From NCBI RefSeq assembly GCF_009176725.1, contig NZ_AP020337.1:620001-684000 (forward strand): a stretch of 64,000 bases of DNA, given 5' to 3'. A program made the translations under genes and the position numbers. Every line of letters starts with the position of its first letter. Within the stretch, counting starts at the first letter, position 1. The stretch is from Pseudomonas sp. KUIN-1 (GTDB lineage: Bacteria; Pseudomonadota; Gammaproteobacteria; Pseudomonadales; Pseudomonadaceae). The notes under the pieces are model-generated. The model was not told the origin of the DNA. It ran no database searches and saw only the letters and a program-made list of their open reading frames with translations. Positions 54,951 to 64,000 of the stretch are shown one piece after another.

Positions 54951-54972
54951 CTGACCGCTATTTGAGCGGCAG
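54951..54972 (+). promoter_or_regulatory. Candidate S6:S18 autoregulatory hairpin in the rpsF leader
   Basis: Hairpin CTG(A)CCGCT-ATTTG-AGCGGCAG 24 nt before the rpsF ATG, with an unpaired A and a following CTACAACC. Many bacteria regulate rpsF-rpsR by an S6:S18-binding leader with CCG and ACA elements; this stem has both words, but the match to the published model was not tested. Confidence 0.45.
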
Positions 54973-54995
54973 GCTACAACCCGTAAGGAGCATTC

Positions 54996-55421
54996 ATGCG
55001 TCATTACGAAATTATCTTTTTGGTCCACCCGGATCAAAGCGAGCAAGTCGGCGGCATGGTAGAGCGTTACACCAAGCTGATCGAAGAAGACGGCGGCAAA
55101 ATCCACCGTCTGGAAGATTGGGGCCGTCGTCAACTGGCTTACGCAATCAACAATGTTCACAAGGCTCACTACGTGATGCTGAACGTTGAGTGCACTGGCA
55201 AGGCTCTGGCCGAGCTGGAAGACAACTTCCGTTACAACGATGCTGTGATCCGTAACCTGGTCATCCGTCGCGACGAAGCCGTAACCGGCCAGTCCGAGAT
55301 GCTCAAGGCTGAAGAGAACCGCAGTGAGCGCCGTGAGCGTCGTGACCGTCCTGAGCACTCCGACAGCGCCGATGGCGATGACGGCGACAACAGCGACGTT
55401 AGCGATAACGCTGACGAGTAA
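54996..55421 (+). CDS. rpsF: 30S ribosomal protein S6
   Basis: 141 residues from ATG 54996, with AAGGAG 6 nt upstream. The S6 fold is clear ([18 protein letters not shown] and [16 protein letters not shown]). The C-terminus is a long acidic/Arg-rich tail ending in repeated Asp-Asn-Ser residues, the region that receives glutamates by RimK in some bacteria. S6 and S18 bind the 30S platform together. rpsR follows after 28 bp. Confidence 0.98.
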   Translation: MRHYEIIFLVHPDQSEQVGGMVERYTKLIEEDGGKIHRLEDWGRRQLAYAINNVHKAHYVMLNVECTGKALAELEDNFRYNDAVIRNLVIRRDEAVTGQSEMLKAEENRSERRERRDRPEHSDSADGDDGDNSDVSDNADE

Positions 55422-55449
55422 TCCACGGACCTTTTGAGGAGCCAATTAC

Positions 55450-55680
55450 ATGGCACGTTTCTTCCGTCGTCGTAAATTCTGCCGCTTCACCGCTGAAGAC
55501 GTCAAAGAGATCGATTACAAAGATCTCAACACTCTGAAAGCCTACGTATCCGAGACCGGCAAAATCGTTCCAAGCCGTATCACTGGTACCAAAGCACGTT
55601 ATCAGCGTCAGCTGGCCACCGCTATCAAGCGTGCCCGCTTCCTGGCCCTGCTGGCCTACACCGACAGCCACGGCCGCTGA
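55450..55680 (+). CDS. rpsR: 30S ribosomal protein S18
   Basis: 76 residues from ATG 55450, preceded by GAGGAG. A basic protein with [20 protein letters not shown] and [20 protein letters not shown]; standard length. It heterodimerises with S6. Confidence 0.99.
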
Positions 55681-55719
55681 GACCAGGTAGTCGACAAAAC
55701 GTAACAAAGGATAGAAAGC

Positions 55720-56616
55720 ATGCGTGCCCTGGCTGAATTCATCATGCGCGGCCGTATGCAGGCCACTCTCGTAGTGGCTGGATGTGCGGCATTGCCGCTG
55801 TTGTTCTGGTTGAGTGCTGCCGCAGGGTGCCTTGTGCTCCTGCGACGCGGGTTCAGTGATGCCGTTGGTGTCCTGTCCTGGGCTCTGCTGCCGGCTTTGG
55901 TCTGGTGGTATTTCGGTGAACCTCGTACAGCCATGGTGCTGGCCGGTTCACTGAGTTTGGCAATGGTTTTGCGTGCCAGCGAGTCCTGGGTCCGCGTGCT
56001 GCTGGTCAGCGTGGCGTTGGGTGTGGTGTATGCAGTAATTCTGGGCACGGTTTTTCGCGAACCTCTGGAAGCAATGTCGCAGGAGTTGCAGAAACATCTG
56101 CCGACAATGCTGGCCGGGCTCTACGAGCAGTTGAACGTAGAAGAGCGAGCGCGTCTGGGGGCACTGATTGCACCCGTCCTGAATGGCCTGATAGCGGCTG
56201 TGCTGCAAATCGTCAGTGTGCTGTGCCTGATTCTTGGGCGGTACTGGCAGGCGATGTTGTACAACCCTGGTGGTTTCGGGCGTGAATTTCGCGCCGTGAA
56301 ACTCCCGCTGGTACCCGCGTTGGTGCTGGTGGTGTGCATGCTGGTGGGGCCGAATTTCGGTCCGCAGATAGCGATGCTTACACCGCTGTGCAGCGTACCG
56401 CTGGTCTTTGCGGGCCTGGCCCTGATTCACGGACTGGTCGCTGAAAAGCGTCTGTCCAGGTTCTGGCTGGTGGGGATGTACATCACGCTGCTGGTGTTCA
56501 TGCAGCTGATTTATCCGTTGCTCGTGGTAATTGCCATTGTCGACAGCCTGATTGATTTTCGCGGTCGCCGGAGCTCGAAAGATTCCGGCAATGGTCCTGC
56601 GAACGGTGAAGGTTAA
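55720..56616 (+). CDS. DUF2232-type integral membrane protein
   Basis: 298 residues from ATG 55720, starting 39 bp after rpsR. About seven or eight hydrophobic helices, with a cytoplasmic or periplasmic stretch around EALSQELQKHLPTML-like residues 105-145 and a short polar tail. It resembles DUF2232/YybS-like proteins, conserved at this site (PA4933-like) between rpsR and rplI in Pseudomonas. The function is unknown. Confidence 0.88.
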   Translation: MRALAEFIMRGRMQATLVVAGCAALPLLFWLSAAAGCLVLLRRGFSDAVGVLSWALLPALVWWYFGEPRTAMVLAGSLSLAMVLRASESWVRVLLVSVALGVVYAVILGTVFREPLEAMSQELQKHLPTMLAGLYEQLNVEERARLGALIAPVLNGLIAAVLQIVSVLCLILGRYWQAMLYNPGGFGREFRAVKLPLVPALVLVVCMLVGPNFGPQIAMLTPLCSVPLVFAGLALIHGLVAEKRLSRFWLVGMYITLLVFMQLIYPLLVVIAIVDSLIDFRGRRSSKDSGNGPANGEG

Positions 56617-56635
56617 AAGTTAAGAGGATTTCCAC

Positions 56636-57082
56636 ATGCAACTGATCCTTCTGGAAAAAGTCGCCAACCTGGGCAACCTGGGCGACAAAGTAAACGTTAA
56701 GGCCGGCTACGGTCGTAACTACCTGCTGCCTTACGGCAAAGCAACCGCTGCAACCGCTGCCAACGTGGCTGCGTTTGAAGAGCGTCGTGCCGAGCTGGAA
56801 AAACTGGCTGCAGACAAGAAAGCATCTGCCGAAACTCGCGCTGCCCAACTGGCTGAGCTGGAAGTGACTATCACTGCCACCGCTGGTGACGAAGGCAAGC
56901 TGTTCGGTTCGATCGGCACCCACGACATCGCTGATGCACTGACCGCCTCTGGCGTTGAAGTTGCAAAAAGCGAAGTTCGTCTGCCGAACGGTACTATCCG
57001 CAACGTTGGTGAATTCGACGTAGCCGTGCACCTGCACAGCGACGTAGAAGCAACCGTACGCGTTGTCGTAGTGGCTGCTTAA
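56636..57082 (+). CDS. rplI: 50S ribosomal protein L9
   Basis: 148 residues from ATG 56636, with AAGAGGA upstream. The N-domain starts [19 protein letters not shown] and continues into [13 protein letters not shown], then the long connecting helix and the C-domain ([14 protein letters not shown]). Standard length. It is followed by a terminator before dnaB. Confidence 0.99.
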   Translation: MQLILLEKVANLGNLGDKVNVKAGYGRNYLLPYGKATAATAANVAAFEERRAELEKLAADKKASAETRAAQLAELEVTITATAGDEGKLFGSIGTHDIADALTASGVEVAKSEVRLPNGTIRNVGEFDVAVHLHSDVEATVRVVVVAA

Positions 57083-57128
57083 GCAACACGTAATCGTCTG
57101 GCGGCATTGCTGCCAGAGGATTAACATC

Positions 57129-57167
57129 GGGCACGATCCTGTTTACAGGTCGTGCCCTTTGTCTTTG
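57129..57167 (+). terminator. Intrinsic-type terminator between rplI and dnaB
   Basis: GGGCACGA(T)CCTG-TTTA-CAGGTCGTGCCC followed by TTTGTCTTTG. A second stem, CTGGCGGCATTGCTGCCAG, lies just before it at about 57099-57117. Confidence 0.8.
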
Positions 57168-57205
57168 TGCCATCCCCATTCTGCAAACCCCGAATTAAAG
57201 TGGCC

Positions 57206-58600
57206 ATGAACGATATTTCCGCCCCCGAGCAATACGATCTGCAAACCGCCGCCCTGAAGGTGCCGCCACATTCCATCGAGGCCGAACAGGCTGTACTCGG
57301 TGGTCTGATGCTGGACAACAACGCCTGGGAGCGGGTGCTCGATCAAGTTTCCGATGGCGATTTCTATCGACATGACCACCGCCTGATATTCCGCGCCATC
57401 GCCCGATTGGCCGACCAGAACAGCCCGATCGACGTGGTCACCCTGGCTGAACAGCTGGACAAGGAAGGGCAGACCTCGCAAGTGGGTGGCCTGGGCTACC
57501 TCAGCGAGCTGGCGAAAAACACGCCATCTGTCGCCAACATCAAGGCCTATGCGCAGATCGTCCGGGCCCGGGCCACGCTGCGGCAATTGATCGGCATCAG
57601 TACCGAAATCGCCGACAGTGCGTTCAACCCCGAAGGCCGGACCGCCGAAGAGATTCTTGACGAGGCTGAACGACAGATCTTCCAGATCGCCGAAGCGCGC
57701 CCCAAGACCGGCGGCCCGGTCAGCGTCAACGACCTGCTGACCAAGGCCATCGACCGTATCGATACCCTGTTCAACAGCGACAACGCCATTACCGGCCTGT
57801 CGACCGGGTATACCGATCTCGATGAAAAGACCAGCGGACTGCAACCCTCCGACCTGATCATCGTCGCCGGACGTCCGTCGATGGGTAAGACCACTTTCGC
57901 CATGAACCTGGTCGAGAACGCGGTGCTGCGCAGTGACAAGGTGGTGCTGGTCTACTCGCTGGAGATGCCAGGCGAATCGCTGATCATGCGTATGTTGTCC
58001 TCGCTGGGGCGCATCGACCAGACCAAGGTGCGGGCCGGCCAGCTTGATGACGATGACTGGCCGCGTCTGACATCGGCGGTCAATCTGCTCAATGACCGCA
58101 AGCTGTTCATCGACGACACGGCCGGTATCAGCCCGTCCGAAATGCGCGCGCGGACGCGGCGGATCGTGCGTGAGCATGGCGACATCGCCATGATCATGAT
58201 CGACTACCTGCAGTTGATGCAGATTCCCGGCTCCAGTGGCGACAACCGTACCAACGAGATTTCCGAGATTTCCCGCTCGTTGAAAGCACTGGCCAAGGAA
58301 TTCAACTGCCCGGTGATTGCACTGTCGCAGCTCAACCGCTCCCTTGAGCAGCGTCCCAACAAACGCCCGATCAACTCCGACCTCCGGGAATCCGGAGCGA
58401 TCGAGCAGGATGCCGACGTCATCATGTTCGTTTACCGGGACGAGGTGTATCACCCGGAAACCGAGCACAAGGGCATTGCCGAGATCATCATCGGCAAGCA
58501 GCGTAACGGCCCCATCGGCACCACGCGCCTGGCGTTCATCGGCAAATACACGCGCTTCGAGAATCTGGCACCGGGCAGTTACAACTTTGACGACGATTGA
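57206..58600 (+). CDS. dnaB: Replicative DNA helicase
   Basis: 464 residues from ATG 57206; codons upstream pass through the terminator stem and are rejected. An N-terminal DnaB domain (PHSIEAEQAVLGGLMLDN) and a RecA-type helicase domain with Walker A GRPSMGKTTF, Walker B MIMIDYLQLM and the later QLNRSLEQRPNKRP and DLRESGAIEQDADV. The hexamer unwinds the fork 5'-3' and recruits primase. The next gene on the plus strand is 3.1 kb away because the TccC-type gene intervenes. Confidence 0.98.
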   Translation: MNDISAPEQYDLQTAALKVPPHSIEAEQAVLGGLMLDNNAWERVLDQVSDGDFYRHDHRLIFRAIARLADQNSPIDVVTLAEQLDKEGQTSQVGGLGYLSELAKNTPSVANIKAYAQIVRARATLRQLIGISTEIADSAFNPEGRTAEEILDEAERQIFQIAEARPKTGGPVSVNDLLTKAIDRIDTLFNSDNAITGLSTGYTDLDEKTSGLQPSDLIIVAGRPSMGKTTFAMNLVENAVLRSDKVVLVYSLEMPGESLIMRMLSSLGRIDQTKVRAGQLDDDDWPRLTSAVNLLNDRKLFIDDTAGISPSEMRARTRRIVREHGDIAMIMIDYLQLMQIPGSSGDNRTNEISEISRSLKALAKEFNCPVIALSQLNRSLEQRPNKRPINSDLRESGAIEQDADVIMFVYRDEVYHPETEHKGIAEIIIGKQRNGPIGTTRLAFIGKYTRFENLAPGSYNFDDD

Positions 58601-58659
58601 TTTTGCCGCCAGATGCTGTTGCCGTTTCATCATGGCTCGTGCTGAGACGGTGGCAGCAT

Positions 58660-61539
58660 CTATCGGTGCGTATCCGTGATTCGGGTTGGATACAATCGCC
58701 CTGTTTTTTTGTTTTTTGCCAGTAGCAACCGCATTCTGCCTCTGCCTGTGGCGCCGCCTAACCCGAGAAGGTCCAGAGAGATTTCTCCTGTCCTTAACTT
58801 GTGTGCTGAGGCGCCGTTAAAACCTCGCTCATTGAAACTGTCGATCGCCTTGGTGACGGCTGATGTCACTTCATCCTCTCCAAATGTGTTTTTAGCATCC
58901 TCGAACACTGTGGAGTTAAAAAAGTCGCCGATAGCAACCTTGGCGAATGTTGTCGCTCGCTTCTTTTTTACTGGGGCATTAAGACTGGGGGCTTCAGGCG
59001 TGGATGTACTTGTTCCTGCAGAGTCGCGATAACGCTTTTTATCTTCAGGAGATACGGTGGGTTCTGATGTCTCAGTAATAGATGTCCGGTTGCTCACGTT
59101 GCTTAAGGTGCTCACATTGCTCACATTGCTCACATTGCTCGCGCGGCGGGACAGGTCAGGATACTCTGCGGCCCTAAGCTCCATGTGGATGAGTTTCGTT
59201 GACTGGCTTAAGAATTCAGGCGATTTGCTGTGTTTTTTGAAAAAGTCTTGCTGGACTGATTTGGGGAGGTAATACGCATGTACCGATCCAGTCGGGTCGT
59301 CGTGCCGAAAAAATATATCCCTGGGTCTCGCGTTGACGCTGCTCATGAAGCCGTGAAGTTCTTTAATCTCATTGCTGTCAAGCCCGAACTCACTGGCCGC
59401 ACTATCAGAAAAAGCCCTATAGGCCTTTAGTTTGGCGTTTTTCCGTGTCCACGAGGTGTAGGCTAGAAGTGCCCAGGTGGTCAGTCCCATAGCGACTACC
59501 CCAATAGTAATGCCTATGGAAATGAGCGTCATGCCGTCAAAATCAATGCTCTGGCCACCCTCTGGGTCGACTCTGCTGACGGGGTTGTTTCTGGTCATTC
59601 GGTAAAGGTTCAGCCCCTCTACATCGCCTAGCGGGTCTGCACTCATCCAGCGCATCAGCCAAGGCGCGTAATACCTCACGCCGTAGTAATAAAGACCCGT
59701 GCTGTCCCGCTCCTTGCCAGAGTAGCGGATGGCTTTATAGGACGCTTCAACAGCCGAGCGCGCAGCCCACCATGCGGTCCCTCCGAACGGGTAATACCCT
59801 TCATGGCTGATCAGCTTTGCCTGGGCATCCAGCTCAAGTGTGCTTGAGCCCAGGTGGTCACCGATGCTGTAGCGGAGCTGATTGTTGTCTATCGCATCCG
59901 GTTTGCCCTCTCGCCAGTGCAGGCAGCGCACGTTAGTCCGTCCGGCGTACACTGTGATGACTTCCAGTCGCTCGCCGGTTGCACTGTTTGTACGGATTTC
60001 CAGGCCTGGCAAATAGCGCACGTCGCATTGGTGCTGGAATGTCCGGGTCATGGCCTTCGCTGTTTTACGCAGGCGCTGGCCGCTAGCGTCGTAAGCGTAG
60101 TGTTCGCCGTCGTCTGGTTGCTCGGAACGAGTAACGGCATCCACCTTGATCAGGCGGTTTCCCGAGTCCCAGTGCAGCGCTCGTCCCGCAACCAGCGCTT
60201 GCTGATTGCCATTGGCGTCGAATTGTTTATCGAAGTCTGGTGGCGCGTCACCCTCGCGCCAGGGCAAGGCCCGGTTGCTTTTGGTATCGACGATCATGTG
60301 GCGTGTGTACGCTTGCGCACCCTTGTGAATGAGCTTTAAGAGATTGCCCGCATCGTCGTAGGAATAACGTTGGGTGTAATTGAGTAGCTGACTTTCATCC
60401 ACTGGTAGCCGGGCGAGCTCCGGTAATTCAGGGCGAATCCCCGCCAGGGCGGTTTCGCGACCGCTGGCCCTGATCAACTGGTAAAGGCTGTCATATTCGT
60501 ATTCATTGACGGCATCAATGCGCTGGCCTGAACAGTGGCGTGCGGGCTGTGCCTCGTCCCGAATCCTGGTTACATTTCCCACTGGGTCGTAGTCGTACAG
60601 CAGGTGCTGCAGTTGCTTGACTCCCGGACGGTAGGTGATTAGCTCACCCATGCGACCATCGGCAGGATCAAAGCTTGCGCAGCTGATGACTCCGTTACCG
60701 GCTGTTTGCGACTCGATACGGCCATGCGCGTCGTACATCAATCCATGCAGCAGTACCTGATCGCTCCCGTTCATCACCCTCAGGCGGGTAGCCTTCAACT
60801 GGCCCGACACGTCATAGGTCGACGTATGACGATTGCCTGATGCATCGGTTTGGTCAAGTACCTCGCCCATAGCGTTGAAGCGTGCTTTGCTTGAGAAACC
60901 CGGGCCGGGCTCCAGCAACTCATCCTGATGCAGAGCGTCTGCAGGCCAGTTCGGTAGATCGTTCTTCTGCAGAAAGCGTCGGGTCTGCTGGAGAATCTGC
61001 CCTGATACGCCACAGGCATCGATAAGATCGCTACCCGATCCGTCGTAAGTCTGAATCAGGCGGCCGCAGACATTGTTGGCAGCGGCCAGCTCTGAACTAT
61101 CGGCATATGAGAAACGTTCTGATGTTCGGCAGGGCTGGCCCCGGGGCTTTTCGTTGATCGCCAAGGGGCGAAGCAGTTCGTCGTAGCGGGTTGTCCAGTG
61201 GGTACCGCGTGCGTCATGGTGCTCCAGCAACTGACCCGCCTCGCCATAGAGGGAAACCCGGCAGCCTGCGTCGACACTGTTTACCGCCAAGGGCGCGCCG
61301 GTGAGGCTGAATACCGTGCTCAGGTTCGGGCGAGTGAATGGCTCGGTGGTCAATTGCCTGAATAGCCTGGCGTCCCATCTGGCGACGGGTCTTGCCGCTG
61401 CATCATACTGCTGGCGTTCCGGGCGCGCCTGCGAACTATCACCCGGTGTGCCGCGGTAATAACTCACACTGCGGATTGGCAGCCCCCGGCTATCAGTCAC
61501 CATAAGCGTGGGTGTATGTCGGTGCAGGGCATCAGGCAT
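58660..61539 (-). CDS. Orphan TccC/Rhs-type toxin-complex protein with variable C-terminus
   Basis: 959 residues from ATG 61539. The N-terminus (HTPTLMVTDSRGLPIRSVSY) is that of insecticidal toxin-complex C subunits (TccC/SepC). YD-type repeats follow, then the Rhs core (YSGKERDSTGLYYYGVRYY and NLYRMTRNNPVSRVDPEG, ending at residue 661), where such proteins self-cleave. The remaining ~298 residues are the hypervariable effector: one membrane helix (about 672-694), a Ser-Asn-Val repeat (801-817), a basic PVKKKR patch (856-861) and a C-terminal globular part I cannot assign. This 3' portion is visibly AT-richer. No tcA or tcB gene and no immunity gene lie nearby. It sits between dnaB and a YgiQ gene. 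Confidence 0.9.
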   Translation of the reverse strand: MPDALHRHTPTLMVTDSRGLPIRSVSYYRGTPGDSSQARPERQQYDAAARPVARWDARLFRQLTTEPFTRPNLSTVFSLTGAPLAVNSVDAGCRVSLYGEAGQLLEHHDARGTHWTTRYDELLRPLAINEKPRGQPCRTSERFSYADSSELAAANNVCGRLIQTYDGSGSDLIDACGVSGQILQQTRRFLQKNDLPNWPADALHQDELLEPGPGFSSKARFNAMGEVLDQTDASGNRHTSTYDVSGQLKATRLRVMNGSDQVLLHGLMYDAHGRIESQTAGNGVISCASFDPADGRMGELITYRPGVKQLQHLLYDYDPVGNVTRIRDEAQPARHCSGQRIDAVNEYEYDSLYQLIRASGRETALAGIRPELPELARLPVDESQLLNYTQRYSYDDAGNLLKLIHKGAQAYTRHMIVDTKSNRALPWREGDAPPDFDKQFDANGNQQALVAGRALHWDSGNRLIKVDAVTRSEQPDDGEHYAYDASGQRLRKTAKAMTRTFQHQCDVRYLPGLEIRTNSATGERLEVITVYAGRTNVRCLHWREGKPDAIDNNQLRYSIGDHLGSSTLELDAQAKLISHEGYYPFGGTAWWAARSAVEASYKAIRYSGKERDSTGLYYYGVRYYAPWLMRWMSADPLGDVEGLNLYRMTRNNPVSRVDPEGGQSIDFDGMTLISIGITIGVVAMGLTTWALLAYTSWTRKNAKLKAYRAFSDSAASEFGLDSNEIKELHGFMSSVNARPRDIFFRHDDPTGSVHAYYLPKSVQQDFFKKHSKSPEFLSQSTKLIHMELRAAEYPDLSRRASNVSNVSNVSTLSNVSNRTSITETSEPTVSPEDKKRYRDSAGTSTSTPEAPSLNAPVKKKRATTFAKVAIGDFFNSTVFEDAKNTFGEDEVTSAVTKAIDSFNERGFNGASAHKLRTGEISLDLLGLGGATGRGRMRLLLAKNKKTGRLYPTRITDTHR

Positions 61540-61730
61540 GGTCGTAGATTTCCATCAGAGCGCGGAATCAGGGTATTCCGACTCGATAAGTCGCGGTACT
61601 GTCATAAATAGCAGTGAGGCGCGCCAGCCGAATGATCTTGCTATTCCGACCATTGCCGTCGGACTTGATCAAAAAATGTGCTATATTCCGCGCCCGCGAT
61701 TTTTCCAACGTGCAAACGTAGGTCCTGAAC

Positions 61731-64000
<2,270 letters not shown>

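Overview
The window is a stretch of Pseudomonas core chromosome, most likely from the P. syringae group. Evidence: high GC; gene blocks in typical Pseudomonas order (waaA, the nudF-cpdA-parE-parC block, serB, psd, motAB, rsgA-orn, queG/nnr-tsaE-amiB-mutL-miaA-hfq-hflXKC-hisZ-purA, rnr-rlmB-rpsF-rpsR-rplI-dnaB); several families of Pseudomonas-type REP palindromes; and an orphan TccC-type Rhs protein. Species assignment rests on recognition, not on a database search.

Layout. 1-3.3 kb (minus): a conserved protein of unknown function cut by the window edge, an aldo/keto reductase overlapping an FAD oxidoreductase, and an SMR efflux protein. 3.4-6.3 kb: waaA (Kdo transferase) converging on a TolC-family channel. 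6.4-10.2 kb: thiamine module, with a TPP riboswitch, thiC and the CytX-type permease. 10.2-20.5 kb: an RsiV-like lipoprotein, then nudF-yqiB-cpdA-yqiA-parE-(phytase-like)-(retropepsin-like)-parC, many with stop/start overlaps, and a PqiC-type lipoprotein. 20.8-29.2 kb: a YtjB/AhpA membrane protein divergent from serB, a PilZ-like protein, a rhodanese-type sulfurtransferase read in frame into phosphatidylserine decarboxylase, and an HDOD protein. 29.3-31.3 kb: flagellar stator genes motAB behind a good sigma-28 (FliA) promoter match. 31.3-34.5 kb: rsgA, orn, a TRIC-type channel protein and a REP array in three ~181-bp tandem units. 34.5-48.6 kb: the queG/nnr to purA block, including the mutL-miaA-hfq-hflX-hflK-hflC series. 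48.7-51.3 kb: a chemoreceptor and two tRNA-Leu(CAG) genes, each with its own promoter and terminator. 51.3-58.6 kb: rnr-rlmB, ribosomal genes rpsF-rpsR-(DUF2232)-rplI, and dnaB. 58.7-61.5 kb: an orphan TccC/Rhs toxin-like gene on the minus strand with an AT-rich variable 3' end. 61.7 kb to the end: a YgiQ-type radical SAM gene cut by the window edge.

Most of the window is housekeeping: topoisomerase IV, replication helicase, mismatch repair, tRNA modification, ribosome maturation, RNA turnover, purine/serine/histidine/thiamine metabolism and membrane quality control. The accessory or unusual parts are the TccC-type gene, the sulfurtransferase-Psd reading frame, the REP and heptamer repeat arrays and the duplicated tRNA cassette. 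I did not find a convincing entirely new multi-gene system. The strongest candidates for new biology are the fused sulfurtransferase/Psd frame and the variable C-terminal domain of the TccC-like protein.
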